This document shows, piece by piece, positions 16,291-25,457 of a DNA stretch of 64,000 nt. Position 1 is the first letter of the stretch. Each line of letters starts with the position of its first letter. Made by a program: the position numbers and the translations under genes. Source of the stretch: Denitromonas ohlonensis. Lineage in GTDB: Bacteria > Pseudomonadota > Gammaproteobacteria > Burkholderiales > Rhodocyclaceae. The notes under the pieces were generated by a model, which made no database searches, was not told the origin of the DNA, and was given only the letters and a program-made list of their open reading frames with translations. Location of the stretch: the NCBI RefSeq assembly GCF_007625205.1, contig NZ_VMNI01000006.1:62001-126000 (forward strand). The letters run 5' to 3'.

Positions 16291-17772
16291 TCAAAACCCG
16301 AGCTGATCCCACAAGCCGTCGATACGCCTCTTGACCGCCTCGTCCATGACGATGGGCCGGCCCCATTCGCGATGCGTCTCGCCCGGCCATTTGTTGGTCG
16401 CATCCAGCCCCATCTTGGAACCCAGCCCGGACTCGGGGCTGGCGAAGTCGAGGTAGTCGATGGGGGTGTTGTCGACCAGCACCGTGTCACGCGTGGCGTC
16501 GATGCGGGTAGTCATGGCCCAGATCACTTCTTTCCAGTCGCGGGTGTCCACGTCGTCATCCACCACGATGATGAACTTGGTGTACATGAACTGACGCAAA
16601 AAACTCCAGATGCCGAACATCACCCGCTTGGCGTGACCGGGGTAGGCCTTCTTGATACTGACCACCGCCAGCCGATAGGAGCAGCCTTCGGGCGGCAGGT
16701 AGAAATCGACAATCTCGGGATACTGCTTCTGCAGCAGCGGCACAAAGACTTCATTGAGCGCCACGCCGAGCATGGCGGGCTCGTCGGGCGGCTTGCCGGT
16801 GTAGGTGCTGTGATAGATCGGGTTCTTGCGCATGGTGATGCGCTCGATGGTGAATACCGGAAACGGCGCCTGCTCGTTGTAGTAGCCGGTGTGGTCGCCA
16901 TACGGGCCTTCCATGGCGGTCTCGCCGGGGTGGATCACGCCTTCGAGCACGATCTCGGCCGAAGCCGGCACTTGCAGGTCGCTGCCCTTGCACTTGACCA
17001 GCTCGGTCTTGGCGCCACGCAGCAGGCCGGCAAACTGGTATTCGGACAGCGAATCGGGCACCGGCGTGACCGCGCCGAGGATGGTCGCCGGGTCGCAGCC
17101 GAGCACCACCGCCACCGGGAAGGGCTGGCCCGGATTAGCCTTTTGATGGTCGCGAAAATCCAGCGCGCCGCCGCGATGCGCCAGCCAGCGCATGATCACC
17201 TTGTTCGGCCCGATCACCTGCTGACGATAGATGCCGAGGTTCTGCCGTTTCTGATTCGGCCCGCGCGTCACCACCAAGCCCCAGGTAATCAGCGGCGCGG
17301 CGTCGCCCGGCCAGCAGTGCTGGATCGGCAGGCGGGCCAGATCGACCGCGTCGCCCTCCCACACCACTTCCTGGCACGGCGCCGAGCGCACTTCTTTCGG
17401 CGCCATATTGAGCACCTGGCGAAACATCGGCAGCTTCTCCCAGGCGTCGCGCAGGCCCTTGGGCGGCTCGGGCTCTTTCAGGAAGGCCAGCAAGCGGCCG
17501 ACCTCGCGCAACTGCAGCTTCCAGTCGCCCTCCACGCCCATGCCCAGCGCCACCCGCTCGGGCGTGCCGAACAGATTGGCCAGCACTGGCATGGCCTGCG
17601 GCACACCGCGCGTCGTCGGCTTTTCGAACAACAAGGCCGGGCCGCCAGCACGCAGCACGCGGTCGGCGATTTCGGTCATTTCAAGATGCGTATCGACCGG
17701 CACGGAGATTCGCTTGAGTTCGCCGCGCGCTTCGAGTTGGTCGATAAAGTCGCGCAGATCCTTGTATTGCAT
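16291..17772 (-). CDS. ubiD: 4-hydroxy-3-polyprenylbenzoate decarboxylase
   Basis: 493 aa, full length for UbiD. Recognisable blocks: KYKDLRDFI-type start ([19 protein letters not shown]), [51 protein letters not shown], the ENR-type region [47 protein letters not shown] and the C-terminal [20 protein letters not shown]. It uses prenylated FMN (made by UbiX, not in the window) to decarboxylate the ring in ubiquinone synthesis. UbiA and UbiC, earlier steps, are encoded 2 kb away. Single gene ending at a strong terminator. Confidence 0.96.
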   Translation of the reverse strand: MQYKDLRDFIDQLEARGELKRISVPVDTHLEMTEIADRVLRAGGPALLFEKPTTRGVPQAMPVLANLFGTPERVALGMGVEGDWKLQLREVGRLLAFLKEPEPPKGLRDAWEKLPMFRQVLNMAPKEVRSAPCQEVVWEGDAVDLARLPIQHCWPGDAAPLITWGLVVTRGPNQKRQNLGIYRQQVIGPNKVIMRWLAHRGGALDFRDHQKANPGQPFPVAVVLGCDPATILGAVTPVPDSLSEYQFAGLLRGAKTELVKCKGSDLQVPASAEIVLEGVIHPGETAMEGPYGDHTGYYNEQAPFPVFTIERITMRKNPIYHSTYTGKPPDEPAMLGVALNEVFVPLLQKQYPEIVDFYLPPEGCSYRLAVVSIKKAYPGHAKRVMFGIWSFLRQFMYTKFIIVVDDDVDTRDWKEVIWAMTTRIDATRDTVLVDNTPIDYLDFASPESGLGSKMGLDATNKWPGETHREWGRPIVMDEAVKRRIDGLWDQLGF

Positions 17773-18007
17773 AGGTGAGTTTTCCTTGGATGCTGAGGCG
17801 GATTATAGGCGCGCGCCCGAGGCACCGCTTTGCGGGTCCACAGAAAAACCCCGCGCCATGCCACCAAAGAACTAGGCGACGCCGTAGCCCGACACATTGG
17901 CGCCGCCCACAACCGCCGATCGGATATGGGCTTTTCCGATCATCACTTTTCTGACATTCTCACTCCGTTCGTCATACACCATCTGCATCGTCGCCATTCG
18001 GAATCCT

Positions 18008-19039
18008 ATGTTTAAAAACGCCTTGGCCACCGCCGCGCTCGCGCTGACTGCATTCTCAGCCCAAGCCATCACCATCGAGTTCGACTACAGCTATGACACC
18101 AGCGGCTTCTTTACCGATCAGCACAAGTCGGTGATGAACACCATCGCGGGTGAGTTCGGCACACGACTGACGGACTCGCTGGCGGCGATCACGGTCAGCA
18201 GCAACAACGTTTTCCAACCTCGAGTCGATTTGATTACCGATGGCTCCCCGACATTCGCCCCGAGTCAGTCGATTCCACAAGACACGCTGCGCGTTTTTGT
18301 CGGTGCGCGTGCGCTCACTGGCAGCACCCTGGCAGAGGGCGGCAACGGTTTCTCGGCGGGCGGTGCGCCGAGCTTCATGGCCAACGTGAACAACCGCAGC
18401 CAGGCCCTGCCACAAGGCGTCGACTTCGGCCCCTTCGGCGGCGCCATGGTTTTCGACACCGGCACCAGCTGGTATCTGGACGACAACCTTGCCACTGTCG
18501 AGTCCTTCGGCGGCTTTGACTTTTACTCGGTCGCCATCCACGAGCTGGGCCATGTGCTCGGCGTCGGCACCTCGGCCGCCTGGACCAATCAAACCTCCGG
18601 GCTGACATTCACCGGCGCGGCGGCCGTGGCCAGCTACGGCGGCCCCGTGCCGCTCGCCAATAGCGGCCATGTGCTCAAATCCATCGACTCGACCTTCATG
18701 GGCAGCTTGCAGGAACCGGCGCTGACCCCGTCGATTACCGCCGGGCAGCGCAAGTACTTCACCGAACTCGACTGGGCGCTGCTCTCCGATATTGGCTGGC
18801 AAGTGGCCGCCGTGCCGGAGCCCGAAACCTGGGCCATGATGCTGGCCGGCCTCGGCCTGCTCGGCTGGCGGCTGCGCCGCGCGAATCTGGCCCAAGGTGG
18901 TCAGCTCCGCTGCCCACCAATCGGTGGTGGATTGAGTAATACGCAGTTGCGGGACTTTGTGCCCCAGGCCTCGGCCGGTGGTGGGCGGCGAGCCGCCCAC
19001 CCTACGACAATCATGGTGCCGCACGGGTGGCCTGCGTAG
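18008..19039 (+). CDS. PEP-CTERM zinc metalloprotease (leishmanolysin-like), tail extended by a repeat
   Basis: 343 aa from the ATG at 18008. Signal peptide 1-20 (ending SAQA). The catalytic part has VAIHELGHVLGVGT (His178, Glu179, His182), then after a 38-residue insertion a likely third ligand His221 (NSGHVLKS) and a Met-turn candidate Met231, followed by YFTELDWALLSDIGW. This resembles secreted bacterial metzincins related to M8. A full sorting signal follows: VPEPETWAMMLAGLGLLGW with RLRRANLA ending at residue 295. The frame then continues 48 codons into a family-2 repeat before stopping, so the signal is not C-terminal as usual. Exosortase cleavage at PEP would remove the tail. Protease activity is inferred. 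Confidence 0.85.
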   Translation: MFKNALATAALALTAFSAQAITIEFDYSYDTSGFFTDQHKSVMNTIAGEFGTRLTDSLAAITVSSNNVFQPRVDLITDGSPTFAPSQSIPQDTLRVFVGARALTGSTLAEGGNGFSAGGAPSFMANVNNRSQALPQGVDFGPFGGAMVFDTGTSWYLDDNLATVESFGGFDFYSVAIHELGHVLGVGTSAAWTNQTSGLTFTGAAAVASYGGPVPLANSGHVLKSIDSTFMGSLQEPALTPSITAGQRKYFTELDWALLSDIGWQVAAVPEPETWAMMLAGLGLLGWRLRRANLAQGGQLRCPPIGGGLSNTQLRDFVPQASAGGGRRAAHPTTIMVPHGWPA

Positions 19040-19063
19040 GGTGGTCAGCTCCGCTGCCCACCA
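18895..19063. repeat. Compound repeat, family 2, inverted copy
   Basis: GGTGGTCAGCTCCGCTGCCC (18895-) is followed by a spacer and a full unit 18978-19063 ending GTCAGCTCCGCTGCCCACCA. Reversed, the whole stretch aligns with 13375-13546. The first 145 bases are read through in frame by the metalloprotease gene; the last arm ends seven bases before the ubiA stop on the other strand. Confidence 0.85.
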
Positions 19064-19070
19064 GCGATGC

Positions 19071-19943
19071 TCAGCCCATCGGCTTGATCCAGTAGTCGAG
19101 CACCAGCCCGACAAACACCGCCAGCCCCACCCAGTTGTTGTGCAAAAAGGCGCGGAAGCAGCGGTCCCGTTCACGGCCACGAATCAGCATGAAGTGATAA
19201 ACCATGATCGCCGCCGCCACCAGCAAGCCGAGCATGTAGAACACCCCGCGCCCCAGTTCCATGCCGACCCAGGCCATCAAGGCCAGGAACAGCGCATAGC
19301 ACACCATCACCGCCGCCACATCGAAACGCCCGAAGGTAATGGCCGAGGTCTTGATGCCGATTTTAAGATCATCGGGCCGGTCGACCATGGCGTATTCGGT
19401 GTCGTAGGCGATCGCCCAGAACACGTTGGCAATCAGCAGCACCCAGGCTTCAACAGGCACCGCAAACTGGATGGCGGCGAAGGCCATCGGGATGCCGAAG
19501 CCGAAGGCCACGCCGAGATAGGCCTGCGGAATCGACAGAAAGCGCTTGGTGAAGGGGTAGCTGCCGGCGAGAAACACCGCCGGAATCGACAGCCAGCGCA
19601 CCAACGGATGCAAGGGCAGGATCAGCAAGAACGCCAGCACCGCCAGCACCACGGCCAGGGCCAATGCCTCGGCAGGCTTCACCTCGCCGGTTGGCAGCGG
19701 GCGGTGTCGGGTGCGCTCGACATGGCCGTCGAAATTGCGATCGGCGTAGTCGTTGATGACGCAACCGGCCGAGCGCATGAGCACTGTGCCAAGCACAAAA
19801 ATCCACACGATGAAGGCCGATGGATGGCCCATGCCGGCAAACCACACGCCCCACAGCGTTGGCCACATCAGCAGCAGGATGCCAATCGGCTTGTCGAGCC
19901 GCATCAGCCGCTCGTAGATACGCAGACGTTCGGAAAGCCTCAT
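19071..19943 (-). CDS. ubiA: 4-hydroxybenzoate octaprenyltransferase
   Basis: 290 aa from the ATG at 19943, which overlaps the ubiC stop by four bases (ATGA). Eight or nine membrane helices. The two Asp-rich prenyl diphosphate motifs are present: [12 protein letters not shown] (about 66-77) and [20 protein letters not shown] (about 189-208). It begins [30 protein letters not shown], the usual UbiA N-terminus. It attaches the polyprenyl chain to 4-hydroxybenzoate in the inner membrane, directly after UbiC. Confidence 0.96.
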   Translation of the reverse strand: MRLSERLRIYERLMRLDKPIGILLLMWPTLWGVWFAGMGHPSAFIVWIFVLGTVLMRSAGCVINDYADRNFDGHVERTRHRPLPTGEVKPAEALALAVVLAVLAFLLILPLHPLVRWLSIPAVFLAGSYPFTKRFLSIPQAYLGVAFGFGIPMAFAAIQFAVPVEAWVLLIANVFWAIAYDTEYAMVDRPDDLKIGIKTSAITFGRFDVAAVMVCYALFLALMAWVGMELGRGVFYMLGLLVAAAIMVYHFMLIRGRERDRCFRAFLHNNWVGLAVFVGLVLDYWIKPMG

Positions 19944-20512
19944 GGGGCGAGATTCAATATGGTTGGCAGGAACACCTCGCTGACCAGCAAGGCGCGCCCG
20001 CGCAGACGGAACAGGGAGCGGCGCGCCCACAGGCTGGCCGGCAGGCGAAGCTGGCCGCTCATCAAATGCATGGCCCGATGATAACGCGCATCCCGGGTGT
20101 CGAGCCGGGTGCAGCGCAGCGGCTGGCGGACGATGCGCGGGTCGGAGAACAGCGCGGCGCCCAATGGCCGGCTGCCAATGCCATGGAAGAGTCGCCACGC
20201 GCCGCGCAGATTGTGTCGCGGCAACACCGAGCGGGCATACACCACCGGCACGCCATCGGCCAGCAACAGCACCTCGCGCAGCCAGGCGCGATCGGTGGCG
20301 CGCAAACCCAGCACCTCGGCTTCATCCGGATGGGGGCGCATCGGTGCCTGCCGGATCACCTGCACTTCAAAATTCGCGCAGCGTGCACGGATACGGGCGG
20401 TCAGCGACTGCGGATCGAGCAGCCAGGGGCGCAGCTGCGGACGCACGGTGGCCCGCGGCGGATGCGCGAGCCAGTCGTCACGGGTCGGGCGGGTTCGGAG
20501 AATCTGGGTCAT
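19940..20512 (-). CDS. ubiC: Chorismate pyruvate-lyase
   Basis: 190 aa. Removes pyruvate from chorismate to give 4-hydroxybenzoate, the first committed step to ubiquinone. Recognisable family features are [12 protein letters not shown], the RxV-type core [19 protein letters not shown] and the C-terminal [20 protein letters not shown] with the conserved Glu in SEVFLP. It forms a two-gene operon with ubiA with a four-base overlap. A REP-like element and no other gene lie in the 200 bases upstream. Confidence 0.93.
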   Translation of the reverse strand: MTQILRTRPTRDDWLAHPPRATVRPQLRPWLLDPQSLTARIRARCANFEVQVIRQAPMRPHPDEAEVLGLRATDRAWLREVLLLADGVPVVYARSVLPRHNLRGAWRLFHGIGSRPLGAALFSDPRIVRQPLRCTRLDTRDARYHRAMHLMSGQLRLPASLWARRSLFRLRGRALLVSEVFLPTILNLAP

Positions 20513-20621
20513 GGGTGTGCGGCGCGCATCTTACCGCGTTCGCGGGGGTCGGGCATTGATGGGGCCAGCGATGGCAGATGCGTCTCGGCGGCATGCCATG
20601 CATCAAGCATCCCAAGACGGT

Positions 20622-20708
20622 GTAGGGCGGAAAAGCGAAGCGTCTTCCGCCGAACAACGCCCCGACGGGGCGCCGATGGCGGATGCGCCTTCGGCTTATC
20701 CGCCCTAC
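20622..20708. repeat. REP-like element between recG and ubiC
   Basis: Arms GTAGGGCGGAAAAGCGAAGC and GGATGCGCCTTCGGCTTATC with CGCCCTAC. The left arm is diverged (AAAAGCG, TCTTCCGCC). It ends six bases before the recG stop. Fourth locus of the family in the window. Confidence 0.85.
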
Positions 20709-20713
20709 ACGCA

Positions 20714-22783
20714 TTACGCACGGAGCAGGCTTTCGCGGCCGGCGACCCAGCGCTGCATGATCGCCTCGGCCAGCGCCGGCTGTTCGCGCAGCAGGGCTTC
20801 GGCCAGATCGCGGGCCTGTTCGACCAGATCGCCATCGTTTTCGAGATCGGCATAGCGCAGCAGCGGCACACCGCTTTGCTTCGCACCGACAAACTCGCCG
20901 GGGCCGCGGATGCGCAGGTCTTCGCGGGCGATCATGAAACCGTCGGTGTGCTCGAAGATCACCTTCAGCCGCGCCCGCGCCGTCTCCGACAAGGCATTGC
21001 CGAACAACAAAATACACACCGATTCAGCGGTGCCCCGCCCCACCCGGCCGCGCAGCTGATGCAGCTGCGCCAGACCGAAGCGTTCGGCGTGTTCGATGAT
21101 CATCAGGCTGGCGTTCGGCACGTCCACACCGACTTCGATCACCGTCGTGGCCACCAGCAAGTGCAGTTCACCGGCGGCAAAGGCGGCCATGGTGGCGCGC
21201 TTCTCGTCGGCCTTGAGTCGGCCATGCACCAGGCCCACCTTGAGCTCGGGCAGCTGTTCGCTGAGCGAGGCGTGAGTATCGATGGCAGTTTGCAAGTCCA
21301 GCGTTTCGGACTCCTCGACCAGCGGACACACCCAGTAGGCCTGACGCCCCTCGGCACAGGCATCGCGCACCCGGCCGAGCACCGCCTCGCGGCGCGCGTC
21401 GGACACCAGCTTGGTGAGAATCGGGGTGCGCCCCGGTGGCAACTCGTCGAGCACCGACACGTCGAGATCGGCGTAGTAACTCATGGCCAGCGTGCGCGGG
21501 ATCGGGGTGGCCGACATCATCAGCATGTGCGGGCTGCCGGCGCTGCCTTTCTCACGCAAGGCCAGCCGCTGGCGCACGCCGAAGCGGTGCTGCTCGTCGA
21601 CCACGGCGAGCCCGAGGCGTGGCAAGGCCACCGGGTCTTCGATCAGCGCGTGGGTGCCGACCGCGAGCATGCTCTGGGCACTGGCGAGACGCTCGATGGC
21701 GGCGGCACGCACTTTCTTGGTCTGGCTTCCGGAGATCCATTCCACCGCCAGCCCCATCGGTTCCAGCCAGGCGGAGAGCTTGAGATAGTGCTGCTCGGCG
21801 AGGATCTCAGTCGGCGCCATCAGGGCCGCCTGCCAGCCGGCCTCGACGGCCCGCAACATGGCCAGCGCGGCGACGATGGTCTTACCGCTGCCGACATCGC
21901 CTTGCAGCAGGCGCTGCATCGGATAGGGCTGCGCCAGATCGGCGGCAATCTCGGCCTCGGTGCGCTGCTGTGCGCCAGTGAGCGCAAAGGGCAAGGCCGC
22001 GAGTAAAGCCTCGGTGAGCTGGCCGGTGCCGCGCAGCGGCGGCGCGGTGCGGGCACGCCGTTGCGCGTGGGCCTTGCGCAGCGACAACTGCTGCACCAGC
22101 AACTCTTCAAACTTGATCCGCCGCCAGGCCGGGTGCGCATGCGCCACCAGCGCGTCGGCGTTGATGTCGGTGGGCGGCTGGTGGAGCAAGCGCACCGCCT
22201 CGCCGAAAGGCATCAAGCGCAATGGCCGACGCAGGGCATCGGGCAGCAATTCGTCCAGCCGGTGTGTATCCAGCGCCCGCGCGATCAGCTTGCGCAGCGC
22301 GCTCTGAGCCAGCCCGGCGGTGGTGGGGTAGACCGGCGTGAGCGCGGTGGGCAGCGCCTCGCCCTCGCCCACCGTGCGGATGCGCGGGTGGATCATTTCG
22401 AAGCCGAACATACCGCCACGCGCCTCGCCGAACAGACGCACGCGCTGGCCGACCGCGAGCTGTTTTTGCTGCTGAGGATAGAAGTGCAACAGGCGGACGG
22501 TGAGGCTGCCTGTGGCGTCCTGCACCTGGGCCACCAGCTGGCGGCGGCCGCGGATGCGGATCTCGCAATCGGTGACCACGCCTTCGATCTGCTGCGGCAC
22601 ACCGGGGTTCAGCGCGGCAATGTCAGCGCAGTGGGTTTCGTCTTCATAGCGCAGCGGCAAGTGCAGCAGCAGGTCCTGCGGGCCGTGAATGTCGAGCTTG
22701 GCCAACCGGCCCGCCAGCTGCGGGCCCACGCCGGGCCAGCCGGCGCGGTTGGCTGTAGACGCGACCGCCTTGGAGGCTGGCAT
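20714..22783 (-). CDS. recG: ATP-dependent DNA helicase RecG
   Basis: 689 aa, full length. N-terminal wedge domain begins GVGPQLAGRLAKLDIHGPQDLLLHLPLRYED. Superfamily-2 helicase motifs follow: Walker A GDVGSGKT, motif Ia LMAPTEILAEQH, DEQHRFGVRQR (DExH box), MSATPIPRTLAMSYYAD, VHGRLKADEKRATM, VATTVIEVGVDVPNASLM and HQLRGRVGRG. It remodels stalled replication forks and recombination intermediates in the cytoplasm. Preceded by ridA in the same direction with a 24-base gap, so the two may be cotranscribed. Confidence 0.97.
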   Translation of the reverse strand: MPASKAVASTANRAGWPGVGPQLAGRLAKLDIHGPQDLLLHLPLRYEDETHCADIAALNPGVPQQIEGVVTDCEIRIRGRRQLVAQVQDATGSLTVRLLHFYPQQQKQLAVGQRVRLFGEARGGMFGFEMIHPRIRTVGEGEALPTALTPVYPTTAGLAQSALRKLIARALDTHRLDELLPDALRRPLRLMPFGEAVRLLHQPPTDINADALVAHAHPAWRRIKFEELLVQQLSLRKAHAQRRARTAPPLRGTGQLTEALLAALPFALTGAQQRTEAEIAADLAQPYPMQRLLQGDVGSGKTIVAALAMLRAVEAGWQAALMAPTEILAEQHYLKLSAWLEPMGLAVEWISGSQTKKVRAAAIERLASAQSMLAVGTHALIEDPVALPRLGLAVVDEQHRFGVRQRLALREKGSAGSPHMLMMSATPIPRTLAMSYYADLDVSVLDELPPGRTPILTKLVSDARREAVLGRVRDACAEGRQAYWVCPLVEESETLDLQTAIDTHASLSEQLPELKVGLVHGRLKADEKRATMAAFAAGELHLLVATTVIEVGVDVPNASLMIIEHAERFGLAQLHQLRGRVGRGTAESVCILLFGNALSETARARLKVIFEHTDGFMIAREDLRIRGPGEFVGAKQSGVPLLRYADLENDGDLVEQARDLAEALLREQPALAEAIMQRWVAGRESLLRA

Positions 22784-22807
22784 GCGCGGGTCAGGGGTGC
22801 CGCGAAA

Positions 22808-23188
22808 TCAGTCGATCACGAGAATGGCGTCGGCCTCGACCACGCCGCCCTTGGGCAGCTCTTTGATACCAACCGCGGCGCGCGCCGGGTACGGCTGTTC
22901 AAAATAGCGCGCCATGACTTCATTGACCTTGGCAAAGTTGGCCAGGTCGGTGAGGTAGATGGTGAGCTTGACCGCATCACCCAAGGAGCCGCCAGCGGCT
23001 TCGGCGACCGCCTTGAGGTTTTCAAAAACTCGCTGGGTCTGGGCCTCGAACCCCTCGACCATGGTCATGGTGGCCGGGTCGAGCCCGATCTGACCAGAGA
23101 TGTACACGGTGTTGCCGGCACGCACGGCCTGCGAATAGGTGCCGATGGCGGCTGGGGCCTTGTCGGTGGCAATGATCTGTTTGCTCAT
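22808..23188 (-). CDS. ridA: RidA family 2-iminobutanoate/2-iminopropanoate deaminase
   Basis: 126 aa from the ATG at 23188 (GGAGAACC upstream). Standard RidA length with [25 protein letters not shown] near the N-terminus, [36 protein letters not shown], and [23 protein letters not shown] with the catalytic Arg in PARAAV. It hydrolyses reactive enamine/imine intermediates released by PLP enzymes. The gene lies just upstream of recG. Confidence 0.95.
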   Translation of the reverse strand: MSKQIIATDKAPAAIGTYSQAVRAGNTVYISGQIGLDPATMTMVEGFEAQTQRVFENLKAVAEAAGGSLGDAVKLTIYLTDLANFAKVNEVMARYFEQPYPARAAVGIKELPKGGVVEADAILVID

Positions 23189-23318
23189 GAATTGGTTCTC
23201 CTGGGTCTGTCGATGACCGGCAAGCGCATGACCCACCGGTGCCTGAACGGCATTGTAACCGCCCGATAAAACGCGCGTTTCCGACGAACCTTCGTCGCCA
23301 GAAACAGTCCATGCTGAC

Positions 23319-23666
23319 ATGGACAGCACAGCACACATCACTCGCCTCAGCGCCATGCTGGACGGGCCGCATGACGGCCCCCTGCTGCGGTTTGGCCTGG
23401 CCAACGCCTATTTGCAGGCGGGCCAGCCCGCCGAGGCCGTCAAGCACTACCGCGACTGCCTGCAGCGCGACAGCCTGTTCTCTGCCGCATGGAAGCAACT
23501 GGGCAAGGCCTTGCTGGCCGACGGCCGCCCGGAAGAAGCCCTTGGCGCCTATCGCCAGGGGCACCAGGTGGCCACCGACAAGGGCGACATCCAGGCCGCG
23601 CGCGAAATGGCGGTGTTCATCCGCCGGCTGGAAAAAGCCGGTGAGGCCAACGCCGCCCCCGAGTGA
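23319..23666 (+). CDS. Small tetratricopeptide-repeat protein
   Basis: 115 aa with no signal peptide. Two to three TPR units: [62 protein letters not shown] and a final [16 protein letters not shown]. Cytoplasmic protein-protein adaptor by fold; no partner can be named from context. It is divergent from ridA and ends ten bases before the convergent fliW. Confidence 0.8.
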   Translation: MDSTAHITRLSAMLDGPHDGPLLRFGLANAYLQAGQPAEAVKHYRDCLQRDSLFSAAWKQLGKALLADGRPEEALGAYRQGHQVATDKGDIQAAREMAVFIRRLEKAGEANAAPE

Positions 23667-23675
23667 CTCGGCCGC

Positions 23676-24113
23676 TTACTGACCGCGCAGCGTGATCTCG
23701 CAGCCGACCTGCTCCAGCACTTTCTGGATGCCGCGCCGGGTGGCGGTATTGACCACCAGCGGCGCCATGAAGTTGGCCTTGAGCCCTGCATCGGCTGGCG
23801 AACCGACATCGACGGCGGCCTGTCGCACAATGACCGCCACGGTGGCGTCTTCGGGTTGCGTCAAGCCCAGTGAGGCGACATCGGCGTCGGACAAGGTGAG
23901 TTCGTAGTTGACGCCCAGCGCGGCCGGATCGGTCACCGAAAACACAATGGCGGGGTCATCCACGCCCTGCATCTGCAGCACCGAGCCTCGCTCGCCGGTC
24001 TGGATGAAGGTGAAGCGCTTACAGGCTTCAAAACCCGGCAGGCCGGCGGGGAATTCGATGATCTGATCGGCTTCGACGTCGATCGATCCGAAGGCGGCGC
24101 TTTCAATATGCAT
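23676..24113 (-). CDS. fliW: Flagellar assembly factor FliW
   Basis: 145 aa. Family features: IIEFPAGLPGFEACKRF, near-central DPAIVFSVTDP, and LKANFMAPLVVNTATRRGIQ. FliW binds flagellin and CsrA and so couples flagellin supply to translation control. No csrA or flagellin gene is adjacent. GGAGACACCC precedes the ATG. The cell is therefore likely to be flagellated. Confidence 0.92.
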   Translation of the reverse strand: MHIESAAFGSIDVEADQIIEFPAGLPGFEACKRFTFIQTGERGSVLQMQGVDDPAIVFSVTDPAALGVNYELTLSDADVASLGLTQPEDATVAVIVRQAAVDVGSPADAGLKANFMAPLVVNTATRRGIQKVLEQVGCEITLRGQ

Positions 24114-24181
24114 GGGTGTCTCCTTGTGTTGTCGTCAATCTCGGTGGCTTGCCGTGCGCTCAGCGACGGCGCCTCGTCACA

Positions 24182-24895
24182 TCAGGGGTTGCGCACCACC
24201 AGCCCTTTGCCCAGGCCGGATTGACGCAGTTTTTCGCGTGCAGCATCGGCCGCGGCGCGGTCTTTGAACGGACCGACCACCACGCGGCTTTCAATATGCG
24301 ATTCGATGCCCATTTTGGCGACTTTTTCGTAGAGCGCCTGGGCGTTCTCGGACGTGCTGAACACCCCGAGCTGGACCAGGTAGCCGGATCGCGGCACCGG
24401 CTTTGAGGCCGCGACGGCCGCTTTGACCGGGCTCGGCGATGTCGGCGTAGCCGCCGGCGCAGGCGCCGGGGTTTCGGGGTCGGCGACCGCGGCGCGGGCG
24501 GGCGCATCGCTGCTCTTGAGCACCAGACGCGGCTTGCCCACCACGGCGGGCGGGGTTTCGTCGGTGCGCTCGGCGGCCGCCACCGGTTGCGGCAGCGTGC
24601 TCATCTCGGCCGCAACCGGAGACACGCCGTCCGACGCGGGCACGCCGTCTTGCGCGGCCACGCTCGCCTCGACCTCGGCTGCGCTCGGCATGGGTGGCGC
24701 GCCTACGGCGGGCACCGGCGGCGGGGGCGCCATCACCACGGCCGGGCGGGCGGCGGCATCGTCGGCGCGCTGGGTGTTTTCGAACCAGGCCAGCGCAGCC
24801 AGCAGTACCACGATCAGGCCGCCCGCAATGCCGGCGCGACGGAGCATCTGGCTGCGCAGCGCCGACGGTGTCGTGTCACGTTTTGCTTCACTCAT
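24182..24895 (-). CDS. SPOR domain inner-membrane protein
   Basis: 237 aa type II membrane protein: cytoplasmic N-terminus, one helix (about 17-36), an Ala/Pro-rich periplasmic linker of about 125 residues, and a C-terminal SPOR domain (about 165-235) with YLVQLGVFSTSENAQALYEKV and VVVGPFKDRAAADAAREKL. SPOR domains bind denuded septal glycan. The ATG overlaps the stop of the upstream DUF2802 gene by four bases. Confidence 0.88.
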   Translation of the reverse strand: MSEAKRDTTPSALRSQMLRRAGIAGGLIVVLLAALAWFENTQRADDAAARPAVVMAPPPPVPAVGAPPMPSAAEVEASVAAQDGVPASDGVSPVAAEMSTLPQPVAAAERTDETPPAVVGKPRLVLKSSDAPARAAVADPETPAPAPAATPTSPSPVKAAVAASKPVPRSGYLVQLGVFSTSENAQALYEKVAKMGIESHIESRVVVGPFKDRAAADAAREKLRQSGLGKGLVVRNP

Positions 24896-25455
24896 CGTGC
24901 GTCCTCTGACCCTTCGGCGGGATCCTGACCCAATGATTTGACCAACTCGGCTTCCGCCACGGAAATACTGCAGCGCTCGGCAATGTCCTCGGCTGTCATG
25001 CCACGCCGTACCAGTGCCAGCGCCTCACCATACAGGGGCGAGACGCGCTGTGCGGCGCGGGCGGCGTCGAGCTGCGCCGCCTGCTCGTTGATGCTCTGCC
25101 TGAAAACCAGCTGCTCGGCGCGCAACTGGTCGATCTCGCCACGCAACTGGGCCGCGTCGCGGCGCAACTGGCGCACTTCCAGTGCCAGGCTGAAGCTGTC
25201 GGCCGCCGCGTTGTCGGGCGCAGCACGCGACAGCGCGACCACGGCATCATCGGCGACCTCATCCTCAGCGGTATCGGCCGCGATGTCAGCGCGCGTCGCA
25301 GCGAGGTCTTCGAGCGCCTCGGCCTTGGCCTCGACATCGGCGCCTGCGTCAGCGGAGGTGTCGGCGTCCTTCACGCCCATGGCACGAATCAACTGAAACA
25401 CCAGATACACCGCCAGCACGGCGACCACAATCCATAAAACTTCCCGCGCGCCCAT
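24892..25455 (-). CDS. DUF2802 family membrane-anchored protein
   Basis: 187 aa from the ATG at 25455. An N-terminal helix (about 6-24), a long Asp/Ala-rich acidic stretch (28-85), a coiled coil (about 92-140, LRRDAAQLRGEIDQLRAEQLVF) and a C-terminal HTH-like DUF2802 motif, YGEALALVRRGMTAEDIAERCSIS. Proteins of this kind often occur near motility or division genes; the function is unknown. It is two bases downstream of metY and coupled to the SPOR gene. Confidence 0.78.
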   Translation of the reverse strand: MGAREVLWIVVAVLAVYLVFQLIRAMGVKDADTSADAGADVEAKAEALEDLAATRADIAADTAEDEVADDAVVALSRAAPDNAAADSFSLALEVRQLRRDAAQLRGEIDQLRAEQLVFRQSINEQAAQLDAARAAQRVSPLYGEALALVRRGMTAEDIAERCSISVAEAELVKSLGQDPAEGSEDAR

Positions 25456-25457
25456 GC

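Noticed and set aside
18895-19063. CRISPR-like array from alternating GGTGGGC units
   Set aside because: Only a few irregular inverted units with no regular spacer length and no cas genes.
22808-23404. Longer N-terminus for RidA (198 codons)
   Set aside because: The extra 72 codons are unlike any RidA and the ATG at 23188 has a good ribosome-binding site and gives the standard length.
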